Source: Candidatus Mediterraneibacter norfolkensis (GTDB lineage Bacteria > Bacillota > Clostridia > Lachnospirales > Lachnospiraceae). Taken from it: DNA of 42,593 bases. The stretch spans positions 1 to 42,593 of the forward strand of contig DWUT01000229.1 in assembly GCA_019120615.1 (NCBI GenBank). The letters run 5' to 3'. The notes beneath the pieces were generated by a model. The model made no database searches. It worked only from the letters and a program-made list of their open reading frames with translations, and was not told the DNA's origin. Positions within the stretch are counted from its first letter, which is position 1. Each line of letters begins with the position of its first letter. Positions 25,727 through 33,133 of this stretch are shown piece by piece. The position numbers and the translations under genes are program-made.

Positions 25727-26764
25727 ATGAACATAAGAGATATTGCTGAGTTAGCCGGAGTGTCAAAATCTACTGTCTCAAGAGTGATCAATAATTCTGA
25801 CAGTGTAGATTCTAAAACCCGAGAATTGGTTTTAAAAGTGATTCGGGAAAACAATTTTCTTCCTTCAGCAATGGCCAGAGGACTGTCAACGCAGGATACG
25901 AACATTATCGGAGTCGTTCTTCCCGAAGTCGACAACTCTTTTTTTGGACAGATCATTCAGGGAATAAATGATGCGTTGATCGACAGTCCTTATACAATGC
26001 TCTTATGCTGTACGGAAAATATCCCGGAACGTGAAATAAAAGCATTAAAAGCATTGCGGCAGCAGCGTGTCCGGGGAGTTTTGATCACCTCTTCTCACGA
26101 CTTCTGTGAAGCGTCAACTGCCGCAGAAATTACAAATGCTCTGTCCAGCATAGACGCTCCGGTAGTACTGATCGACCGTGCTTTAAAAAACACTCCCTGG
26201 GACGGAGTGTATTCTGATAATGTTAACGGCGCATATTCGGCAACAGAGGCTCTGGCTAAAAGAGGTTTTAAAAAAATAAGCGCTTTTGTCAGCGATATGC
26301 AGCTCCCTATCGGGAAAGAACGGTTTGAAGGTTTCAGACTGGCCATGGAAAAAAGCGGGATTCCTCTTGACCCCTCTCAGCTATATTTGCAGGAGTTTCC
26401 TGCCTCCATGTCTGAAGTATATTCTTTTACCTGTGAGCTGATAGAAAATCAAAAACTTCCTGATGCAATTTTTCTCAGCAACGCCATTATTGCAAATGGA
26501 TTTTATAAAGCACTTCTTGAAAAAGGAATTATGCCGGGACAAGCCATCCACTGCGTCGGTTTTAATTATTGCGAAGCTTTGGATATCCTGCACGTCCCCT
26601 ATAGTTATCTGGAGCGAAATTCCATGCTGTTCGGACAAACGGCTACTGAGATACTGCTGCAGCTGTTCAAAACCGCTTCGCCTGTGCGCAAAGAATATAT
26701 TATCCCTGCGATATTACACCTGGATGAAACTCTGCTCTCTATCACAAAACATCCACGATCCTAG
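25727..26764 (+). CDS. LacI-family transcriptional regulator
   Basis: A 345-residue repressor. The N-terminal helix-turn-helix is classic (IRDIAELAGVSKSTVSRVIN) with the hinge helix around SAMARGLS. A periplasmic-binding-protein-like effector domain follows (NIIGVVLPEVDNSFFGQIIQG, then VVLIDRALKNTPWDGVYSDN). RBS AAGGAG lies 11 bases before the ATG. It is divergent from the sugar operon; the two matching 14-bp sites in the shared region are its probable operators. The effector is presumably an intermediate or substrate of the sugar route. Confidence 0.93.
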   Translation: MNIRDIAELAGVSKSTVSRVINNSDSVDSKTRELVLKVIRENNFLPSAMARGLSTQDTNIIGVVLPEVDNSFFGQIIQGINDALIDSPYTMLLCCTENIPEREIKALKALRQQRVRGVLITSSHDFCEASTAAEITNALSSIDAPVVLIDRALKNTPWDGVYSDNVNGAYSATEALAKRGFKKISAFVSDMQLPIGKERFEGFRLAMEKSGIPLDPSQLYLQEFPASMSEVYSFTCELIENQKLPDAIFLSNAIIANGFYKALLEKGIMPGQAIHCVGFNYCEALDILHVPYSYLERNSMLFGQTATEILLQLFKTASPVRKEYIIPAILHLDETLLSITKHPRS

Positions 26765-26793
26765 ATTGCGGCGGATTATTTAATATAACAAAC

Positions 26794-26820
26794 GAGGATG
26801 ACCGTCAGGCGGACATCCTC
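26794..26820 (+). terminator. Hairpin after the LacI gene
   Basis: GAGGATG (26794-26800) pairs with CATCCTC (26814-26820), and inside CCG pairs with CGG across one A-A mismatch. Only ATTTCACTTTG follows, so the U tract is poor. It lies between the convergent LacI and hydrolase genes. Confidence 0.5.
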
Positions 26821-26848
26821 ATTTCACTTTGACGTCAGTAAAGTGTTC

Positions 26849-27643
26849 TCAGCAGTATTTCTGACATGTTGTTTTTATATATTCTGCCAGTTCTTCCGGG
26901 CATGTAATATGGGGCGAATGGGACGACATCATCCACCGATAAGGGAATTTCCCCCGTTTTGCCACAGAAATGTTTGCGGCCACGCACCATGCTGCCGACC
27001 AGCATCCGACCGAGATATCTACATTTTTCATCTGTGCGAGTTCCTCGTCGGTGTACGTGACAAGGTCCACCGTTCCCAGATAATATTTCCCCCAGAATTT
27101 TGAATTTTCTTTTATTCTCTTTCTGCAGCCATCACTTAATTCCATCCATTTATCATAATCCGCTATGGAACCGATATCTCCCGGATCAAATCCATCGCAG
27201 TGCGCCGCATAGGTAGAGACCTGTTTAAAATACTGGATTCCCGCGTATGGAAGAGGCGTGTCCGCCTGCAGCGCCGCCTCATGGACCATGGCGTTCCTGC
27301 ACAATTCCGGATGATACAGCGCTGTGGCAAGTACGGCCTGACCTCCTGAACTGCATCCGTAGAAAGATGCTTTCTCATATCCAAGTTCTGCCACAATGGC
27401 CGCCGCGTCATCTGCCAGGATTTTCGGCGTCACCGCATGGGGCTCGGGATCCATTGACCTGCTCCCTCCCCGGGGATCAAAAGAGAGGACTGTAAAATCA
27501 TTTTTCAGATATTCTGAAACCCTGTCGTACGGTTCACAGTCATTGCTCCCGTCCGGTATTATGACAAGGAGCGGGCCGTTTCCCCTCATTTCACAGTAAA
27601 AATCCATTCCGTTCACATGTGTATAAAAGTTCTTTTTTTCCAT
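26849..27643 (-). CDS. Alpha/beta-fold hydrolase
   Basis: A 264-residue alpha/beta hydrolase. The nucleophile elbow is GCSSGG with Ser98; an oxyanion-loop region VIIPDGSND follows strand 3; and a late His is in SSHSPHITCPEE, with an Asp-containing region just before. No signal peptide is seen, so it is cytoplasmic. Substrates in this superfamily range over esters, lactones and epoxides, and none can be chosen. RBS AGGAG precedes ATG 27643, which starts 10 bases after the stop of the broken symporter gene. It is the last gene of the leftward SnoaL/symporter/hydrolase cassette. Confidence 0.84.
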   Translation of the reverse strand: MEKKNFYTHVNGMDFYCEMRGNGPLLVIIPDGSNDCEPYDRVSEYLKNDFTVLSFDPRGGSRSMDPEPHAVTPKILADDAAAIVAELGYEKASFYGCSSGGQAVLATALYHPELCRNAMVHEAALQADTPLPYAGIQYFKQVSTYAAHCDGFDPGDIGSIADYDKWMELSDGCRKRIKENSKFWGKYYLGTVDLVTYTDEELAQMKNVDISVGCWSAAWCVAANISVAKRGKFPYRWMMSSHSPHITCPEELAEYIKTTCQKYC

Positions 27644-27653
27644 AAGACTTCTC

Positions 27654-29024
27654 CTATTCTTTCTTCAATCCACGCTCTCTCTGTTCCAGTTCTTTCATAA
27701 TCTTCGGGTAGTGTTTATCCAGATCATAAAAATAAAGGAATACTGCAATAATAATTAAGAGGATAACAGGAGTATACAAAAACAGTCCGTTTATCGCACT
27801 TACTGCAGAGGCAGGCTGTACCGCCAGCGTTCCGTCATAACCTGCCGCTCCCATAACCCAGCCAATAATTCCTGTGAGCAGTCCAACCGATAATTTATCT
27901 CCAAGTCCTTTCCCGCTCATCAGCACCCCCTGGGTCCTCACGCCAGTTTTCCAGTGTCCATATTCAACCGTATCTGAAGCCATCGAATTCCCAACTCCCA
28001 TGATCATTGAATACCCGAATCCCCGGCAGGCAAGTCCTGCAAGCATTGCCGTAAAACTGCCGTTGCTTATGATTGAAATGAGCGCGCCTGCCATACCGAT
28101 AATCACCGCCGCGACCAGAACCGGTTTCCTGGAAAATTTCTGCATTAATATTCCGGCAAGGAGAAAACCCGCGATGGGCGGAAGCAGGAACGCACTCAGC
28201 AGAGTTCCCACCAGAGACGGATCTCCCAGCACATACTGGGCATAATACGATGCCACAGAAGCCGTCCCTGTCTGTATTGCCGATCCTGCACAAAGCATGA
28301 TCGTTACCATGATCCAATATTTATTGTGGATCACTGCTTTTAAGATGGTTTTTACATCTGGTCTCTCTCCATGCGTAATTTCCTCCATAATGACACGTTC
28401 CTTTGTGCATGCCACCATGATAACTTTAGTGATTATACTTACGATTCCTACGATTACCGCCAGTTTGATCCAGGCTACTCTGTCTCATCCCAGCATCCCT
28501 ACCCATACCATGGTAAAATTCGATACAATATATGCGGTCAGACCTGCGCTGAGCCCTTTGCACGTATATAAAAGTGCACGGCCCTTCGCATTCCGCGTTA
28601 TGTATGTAGGAAGAGTATTTTCCGATATATCACCGACTGTATAGCAGACAGAAACCATGATATTATAGGTAAGGAAAACATAAACATATGGCGCTATCCC
28701 TGTATTCCCCGGGACAGTAAACAGCAGCACGGTCATAATTGCATAAGGGATACAGATCCGAAGCGTCCAGGACCTGCATGCGCCTAATCTGCTTTTCGTT
28801 CTGTCAAGTATAAATCCAAAAATAACATCCGAAAATCCGTCAAATATTTTTGAAACCAGAATCAGTGTACTGCAGATTGCCACATTCAGTCCGACCACAT
28901 CCGTATAGAAGTATAAAAGATATGTAGAGATCAGAATATATACGGTCAGGCCTGCCTCAGGTCCGATCAGCATTCCCACAACATCTGACGGAGAATATGT
29001 ATTTGCGTTGTTTTCTTTTTTCAT
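27654..29024 (-). pseudogene. GPH-family sugar:cation symporter (MelB-like), broken by in-frame TGA
   Basis: A 457-codon frame for a 12-helix glycoside-pentoside-hexuronide symporter, interrupted only by TGA at codon 180 (28487-28485). Translation is MFS-like on both sides in the same frame: before it ...VWVGMLG, after it DRVAWIKLAVIVG. The stop falls where Trp would fit (TGG to TGA, one transition). The N-terminal motif KIFDGFSDVIFGFILDRT is the GPH signature. The first 179 residues would cover about five helices and cannot transport alone. No RBS supports restart at the internal ATG (28418). An assembly error is possible; TGA serves as a normal stop elsewhere in the window. Confidence 0.85.
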
Positions 29025-29036
29025 ATTGTCACCTCA

Positions 29037-29645
29037 CTAAACTTTACTATGGAGCCATTTAAAACTTTCATCGTATAATTTTCTGACCAATTCAGGCCGG
29101 TCTTCCCCTGGAAGATCGAGATTGATCTTCTCTCCCATTCCACTCAGCACATAGCAGAGATATTTATAACTCTCCCGAAACTGCTGCAGTTTTTCAGCGT
29201 CAGCAATCCACTCTTCATCCGGATTTAAAGGAAGAAACATGTCTTTTTCATAGATACAGTCAATCGATAATATCTTCCACGTTTCTTCTACTCTTCTGAG
29301 CCGATAGAGCAGCCTGACATACGATATCATATCACCTTCTGCTTTCTCTATCGTCTGCCTGCCCTGTATATGGGCTATTATTTCTGCAAGCGCCTTATCT
29401 TCATGGACCTGAACCACTGTATTATAGATCTTGTGTTTTGCCCCTGACATATTGCCGGACCTCTGGATAAAGTCTTCACAGTTTCCATCAAACCACGAAA
29501 TCCTTACCCTTGCGCCCTGCAAAAAAAGTGCCTTCATTTCACTCCACAGACCATAATCCCGGCAATATCGTTCAAATTCAACCGTTTCCCGGATGATGAG
29601 CCTGTCTCTAAGGGACTCATTATTACAGGTATCCAGAGAAAACAT
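29037..29645 (-). CDS. SnoaL-like / NTF2-fold protein
   Basis: A 202-residue protein with the cone-shaped NTF2/SnoaL-like pattern: N-terminal helices (SLRDRLIIRETVEFERYCRDYG), then strands with WFDGNCEDFI and a pair WKILSIDCIYEKD typical of the fold. Such proteins bind or turn over small hydrophobic or polyketide-like molecules; some are dehydratases or isomerases. No catalytic residues can be named with confidence. The C-terminal ~50 residues extend beyond the core fold. RBS GGAGGTGG lies 9 bases before the ATG, and the next gene begins 12 bases after the stop. A 10-bp inverted repeat overlaps its promoter. Confidence 0.7.
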   Translation of the reverse strand: MFSLDTCNNESLRDRLIIRETVEFERYCRDYGLWSEMKALFLQGARVRISWFDGNCEDFIQRSGNMSGAKHKIYNTVVQVHEDKALAEIIAHIQGRQTIEKAEGDMISYVRLLYRLRRVEETWKILSIDCIYEKDMFLPLNPDEEWIADAEKLQQFRESYKYLCYVLSGMGEKINLDLPGEDRPELVRKLYDESFKWLHSKV

Positions 29646-29696
29646 TTAAATGCCACCTCCATGTTTCAGAATCGATTCTTTCTTTATTTTTCTATA

Positions 29697-29736
29697 TGAT
29701 ATTATAGTAATTGCACAAAAACAAGTTATAATATCA
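29697..29736. promoter_or_regulatory. Inverted-repeat operator over the SnoaL-cassette promoter
   Basis: TGATATTATA (29697-29706) and TATAATATCA (29727-29736) form a perfect 10-bp inverted repeat with a 20-bp spacer. The proximal arm contains a minus-strand TATAAT usable as -10 for the cassette starting at 29645. The adjacent TetR-type gene is the natural candidate to bind here. Confidence 0.5.
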
Positions 29737-29821
29737 TCAGTTTTTGTTCATTATGCTACAGTTCTTCTGAAATCTGTACCATTTCCATAACTTTTCTTTC
29801 CCGTTATATTAAAAAACTGTA

Positions 29822-29878
29822 TAAAAAAAGACGCTCCGGATATCTGGTTTATCTTCCAGAATCTGAAACGTCTTTTCT
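29822..29878 (-). terminator. Intrinsic terminator after the TetR gene
   Basis: A long imperfect hairpin immediately after the stop codon (29880), with the outer pair GACG/CGTC and the inner pair TCTGG/CCAGA. On the minus strand it is followed by TTTTTTTAT (29829-29821). It separates the TetR gene from the SnoaL cassette. Confidence 0.8.
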
Positions 29879-29879
29879 G

Positions 29880-30479
29880 TTATTTGGGAAGTTTTAGCTG
29901 AGCTGCTCTTAATCCTGCTATTTTTAAAGGCCCGTCAACTGTTATCCGTGTCAATATTTTTGCCATGTCTTCAACAGAATATGGGCAGTTTTTCTTCAGC
30001 CAGTACTGTACCACCCCCGTATGTGCCGCTATAATATAATGTATCAAAATATCACCGGGAATGCCCTCGTTTAAATTATATTCCCCTATCATTTCCTGAT
30101 ATGCCGCCACTCCCTGCTCAAAAAAATCCTCCGAAAACTCCGACCATTTTCCGCTGTTTATAAAAGAGTTGAAGAAAATACGATTTTTATAAAAATACTC
30201 AAAAAACTTCTGGTAATATTTTTCGCTTGTGAGTCTGTCCGGCATCCGCTCCTTTTCACAGGCTATAAACACTCCTTCCAGAAGTTCCTTTTTGATCTTT
30301 TCTACAAAATCCTCCTTATCCAGGTAATTACGGTAGAAGGTAGTTCTTGCCACTTCTGCTTTTTCCACAATATCTTTTACTGAAATTTCTGCAAAATCTT
30401 TCTCTTCGAGCAGTTCGGCAAACGCATTCATCAACAACCTCTTTGTCCGGATCACCCTGATATCATTCGTATTTCCCAT
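29880..30479 (-). CDS. TetR/AcrR-family transcriptional regulator
   Basis: A 199-residue regulator. The N-terminal helix-turn-helix reads VIRTKRLLMNAFAELLEEKDF and ISVKDIVEKAEVARTTFYRN, followed by a helical ligand-binding and dimerisation domain containing IAAHTGVVQYWLKKNCP. I chose ATG 30479 because GGGAGGA lies 6 bases upstream; a longer ORF to 30578 would overlap the preceding gene with an unlikely Gly/Cys-rich leader. It lies 41 bases after the small gene downstream of the HipA-like kinase, on the same strand, so could be in that operon. The neighbouring inverted repeat suggests control of the SnoaL cassette. Confidence 0.88.
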   Translation of the reverse strand: MGNTNDIRVIRTKRLLMNAFAELLEEKDFAEISVKDIVEKAEVARTTFYRNYLDKEDFVEKIKKELLEGVFIACEKERMPDRLTSEKYYQKFFEYFYKNRIFFNSFINSGKWSEFSEDFFEQGVAAYQEMIGEYNLNEGIPGDILIHYIIAAHTGVVQYWLKKNCPYSVEDMAKILTRITVDGPLKIAGLRAAQLKLPK

Positions 30480-30520
30480 AGTTTCCTCCCATCTGTTGTC
30501 TGATCTCGCAACTGCTCTCC

Positions 30521-30799
30521 TCAGCTTCTTTTCTTCCGGTATTCCTCTGCCACACGGATGCCCTCCGCCACACGGCATGCCTGCAGATAGTAAGCTTCCA
30601 GCGCTGTCTCCAGCACATTGGCCCGTTTTCCGGCAAGAAGGTCCGGACTCAGTCCGACTTTTCGGTGATACTCGATCAGACGTTCCCCCACCTTAATATA
30701 GTTTTCCTGAGTCTCCAGTTCCACGATGAGCTGAGGGTCCTCCCCGATAAAAAGCCTGTTCCCCTCCCGTTTCATCTTCACTTTCTTTTTTTCTTTCAT
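30521..30799 (-). CDS. Small hypothetical protein coupled to HipA-like kinase
   Basis: A 92-residue protein I do not recognise. A lysine-rich start (MKEKKKVKMKREG) is followed by a beta-like segment (NRLFIGEDPQLIVEL) and a largely helical C-terminal half (GERLIEYHRKVGLSPD, ANVLETALEAYYLQACRVAEGI), giving a charged soluble protein. ATG 30799 shares one base with the TAA of the kinase gene (TAATG), and GGGAGAAA lies upstream at good spacing, so translation is probably coupled. A longer start at 30823 is possible. Tight linkage suggests the two proteins work together; whether this one is an antitoxin, a substrate or an adaptor cannot be told. Confidence 0.68.
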   Translation of the reverse strand: MKEKKKVKMKREGNRLFIGEDPQLIVELETQENYIKVGERLIEYHRKVGLSPDLLAGKRANVLETALEAYYLQACRVAEGIRVAEEYRKKRS

Positions 30800-32049
30800 T
30801 ACCAGTATTTCTCCCGCTTCCATATCTTTTTCCCGTTCTGGAACATACTCAGATACTCTATCTTCTCCCTGATGGTCTGCGCGATCTCCTCCGCTCGCAC
30901 CTCTGGTATCTCCGTATTCTGCAACAGAAGGCTTTCCGCCTCATCCGGGAAATCCGCAAGCAGTTCCAGATCCAGACTGATATTTTTTATATAACGCAGC
31001 AGCTCCGTCTCCTGTTTACAGAAAGAATTCACCTTTATATCCAGAAGATTTTCCCCGTGGGGAATCACATCCTGATCATAGAACAGGCTGTTTCCTGTAT
31101 CAAAGATTGGAGCCATATCCGTAAATCTGTGTTGTTCCGGCTCCCAGAGAAATCCCCTATTATTCAGATGCCGGTCTGTATTTGAAAGGATAAAATCTGT
31201 CATGATCGTATATTCCAACTGACGGCGGACCTTTTCTTCTTCCAGTCCCATTGTGACCGCTCTTGATATCAGGGAATCATAAAGTGAACTTTCATTTGGG
31301 ATCTTATAGTCCATCAAAAGCTGGTATGCCGAGACAAATTCCGTTGTCCCGGAAGTAAACAGCGGGCTCAGCGAACATGGATAGTCCTTCCCTTTGATCC
31401 TGATTTTTTCCAGACTGTAGGAAACATGGTTCTTCCAACCAAGCCTTTCATGCAGCCTGCCGGCGATCACTTCATTTACTGTCTGTTGACCGTAATAATT
31501 TGTATTCACTTTCAAAAGGCTGCGTTCTCCGTCTCTTATGACCCATTTCTTTTTCATATCTCCATTCACAGACGCTGATGGAGAAGCTTTCAGGAGTCTG
31601 CCCTCCCCCTCTTCATTTACTTCTGAATCTGTCAGAAGGTTCCCAAGATCTTCAGAAAAATCATTCTCAAAAAAATTCAGGTCTTCCCAGTACAGTTCTC
31701 TGTCAACCGGCTGCAGCCAGTAATGATCCGTAAGACTCAATCCATAAGAGTGAAGCAGAAGGGCCTGGCTTGTCTCCATACCGGTCCTGCTCAGGACCTG
31801 GCGCAGACCTTTTCTCGAATCCGGAATTGCCCGCAGGCTCCACCACCTTGAAAGACTGCTGCCGTCTCCACTGTATCCGACCGGCAGCTCCTCCGGCAGA
31901 TAGACCTCCAGCACATATTCCAGTCTTCCTGTAAAGTTATCCATCTGTATCATCGCGATGTCTTTATTTTTATGCTTCAATACATAAAAAACTGACTGTA
32001 TCTCCGGATCACTTCCGTTCCTCTTCTGCTGGACCATAGGATCTTTCAT
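30799..32049 (-). CDS. HipA-fold protein kinase
   Basis: A 416-residue protein whose C-terminal part has the HipA-type Ser/Thr kinase signature. The catalytic loop is SNTDRHLNNRGFL (Asp292, with Asn297 five residues on). The metal-binding Asp317 is in APIFDTGNSL. A candidate ATP-binding Lys180 is in RSLLKVN, preceded by the Ser/Gly loop SPSASVNGD. The first ~160 residues are distinct and include SLTDHYWLQP and NFFENDFSEDLG, a pattern I associate with HipA-like proteins of Firmicutes. No HipB-type DNA-binding partner precedes it; a small protein follows instead. RBS AAGGAGGAGG precedes ATG 32049. Toxin activity is possible but not shown. Confidence 0.82.
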   Translation of the reverse strand: MKDPMVQQKRNGSDPEIQSVFYVLKHKNKDIAMIQMDNFTGRLEYVLEVYLPEELPVGYSGDGSSLSRWWSLRAIPDSRKGLRQVLSRTGMETSQALLLHSYGLSLTDHYWLQPVDRELYWEDLNFFENDFSEDLGNLLTDSEVNEEGEGRLLKASPSASVNGDMKKKWVIRDGERSLLKVNTNYYGQQTVNEVIAGRLHERLGWKNHVSYSLEKIRIKGKDYPCSLSPLFTSGTTEFVSAYQLLMDYKIPNESSLYDSLISRAVTMGLEEEKVRRQLEYTIMTDFILSNTDRHLNNRGFLWEPEQHRFTDMAPIFDTGNSLFYDQDVIPHGENLLDIKVNSFCKQETELLRYIKNISLDLELLADFPDEAESLLLQNTEIPEVRAEEIAQTIREKIEYLSMFQNGKKIWKREKYW

Positions 32050-32169
32050 GAGAGCCTCCTCCTTTTCCCGTATTTTATCATGCCGGGATTTCAGTGTAAA
32101 GTACGCCGAAACTGATCGGCAACGGGCAGTTCATGTAAGCATGGCGTCCGCTTGCCGGGCTTATTGCAC

Positions 32170-32234
32170 AAAAGCCGGAGCTGTGCTGATATGGTTCCTG
32201 TTCACACCGAACCTGATATCTGCACTTCTCCGGC
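32170..32234 (-). terminator. Intrinsic terminator after thiT
   Basis: A strong long hairpin: GCCGGAG/CTCCGGC at the base (32228-32234 with 32174-32180), then GTGC/GCAC, GATAT/ATATC and GGTTC/GAACC inside. On the minus strand it runs directly into TTTTG. It begins about 20 bases after the thiT stop codon. Confidence 0.88.
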
Positions 32235-32255
32235 ATTTTCATCCATCCTATATTT

Positions 32256-32921
32256 TTACTCCAGCGCGGTCTGTTTCACCCGGTTCAGTCCCTTCGCCAC
32301 CGCCGGGATACGGATGATGATCACAGTGATCACACCTTCCACCAACAGGTAGCTGTAGTTATACAGGATGGGATACAGACTGCTCAGCGCCTTCGGGAAG
32401 TTTTCCGGCATATAGTCCATCCAGTAGAGATAGCCTCCCAGCGCATGGAACGCGCCCCGGGCAATCACCGCGACGATATATCCTTTAATCAGACCGTTTT
32501 TGCTCTTTGCGAAAAATCCGGCCACACCCAGAGCGGCGAAAGCGAGGATATAGTCACAGCACACCTGGAAGAAGGAAAGGACATAAGGCTCCTGAATAAA
32601 CTGAAGGATGCCGTACACCAGTCCCACGAGGACACCCGCCTTCGGGCCGTACCAGTTCCCCACGAGAACAATGAAAAGCATACTGCACAGCGTCACGCTT
32701 CCTCCCCAGGGCATATTGAAGATCTTGATGTAAGATGTGATGAACGCAAGCGCCAGTGCCATCGCGCAGAACACAAGCTGTTTGGTCCCCATCTTCTTTC
32801 TCTCCGAGACCTTTCCCGCAAAGACGAGCGCAGCGATAAAAAGCGCCACGCCGATCACGATACATACCGCATATCCAGCAGTCGTAAGACCGCCCTCTGC
32901 ATTTACAAGAAAACTGAACAT
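32256..32921 (-). CDS. thiT: Thiamine ECF transporter S component ThiT
   Basis: A 221-residue membrane protein with about six to seven hydrophobic segments. The motif FNMPWGGSVTLCSML is diagnostic of ThiT and lies next to the thiamine site; Trp- and Tyr-rich segments later (GGYLYWMDYMPENFP, YNYSYLLVEG) also match. It works with the shared ECF energising module (EcfA, EcfA', EcfT), not encoded here. Expression should be controlled by the TPP riboswitch directly upstream. RBS AAGGAGGG precedes the ATG. Confidence 0.95.
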   Translation of the reverse strand: MFSFLVNAEGGLTTAGYAVCIVIGVALFIAALVFAGKVSERKKMGTKQLVFCAMALALAFITSYIKIFNMPWGGSVTLCSMLFIVLVGNWYGPKAGVLVGLVYGILQFIQEPYVLSFFQVCCDYILAFAALGVAGFFAKSKNGLIKGYIVAVIARGAFHALGGYLYWMDYMPENFPKALSSLYPILYNYSYLLVEGVITVIIIRIPAVAKGLNRVKQTALE

Positions 32922-32984
32922 AATAAAACCCTCCTTATCTTCAAGACTGAAAACAAAAAGGGCTCAAAACACTGCACATTGAGA

Positions 32985-33072
32985 ACGCATCCCTACGCTG
33001 GCATTACCCAGATCAGGTTGTGGGTCGAAGTTTACAACTTCCTCTCAGCCTGTAATACAAGCTCCCCTTGTC
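32985..33072 (-). ncRNA. TPP (THI-box) riboswitch
   Basis: On the minus strand the leader holds GGGGAGC near its 5' end, CTGAGAGG, then ACCC, and the core ACCTGATCTGGGTAATGCC followed by AGCGTAGGGA. These are the conserved pieces of the thiamine-pyrophosphate aptamer in the right order and spacing. About 60 bases separate it from the thiT ATG, leaving room for an expression platform that masks the RBS or ends transcription when TPP is bound. Confidence 0.96.
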
Positions 33073-33104
33073 ATCAATCTTATTCAATTTTTATGTCCTT
33101 TAGA

Positions 33105-33133
33105 AGGATACCGCGAAATATGTCGGATGTCAA
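33105..33133 (-). promoter_or_regulatory. thiT promoter overlapping the end of the upstream regulator gene
   Basis: Minus-strand -35 TTGACA (33133-33128), 17-bp spacer, -10 TATCCT (33110-33105). The -35 overlaps the stop codon of the YesN-like gene. Initiation near 33098 would place the riboswitch about 25 bases into the transcript. Confidence 0.6.

Noticed and set aside
28485-28487. TGA read as Trp or selenocysteine (recoding) in the GPH symporter
   Set aside because: TGA acts as a normal terminator in several genes here, such as at 2749-2751 and 968-970. No SECIS-like hairpin was noticed, and GPH symporters are not selenoproteins. A nonsense mutation or an assembly error is simpler.
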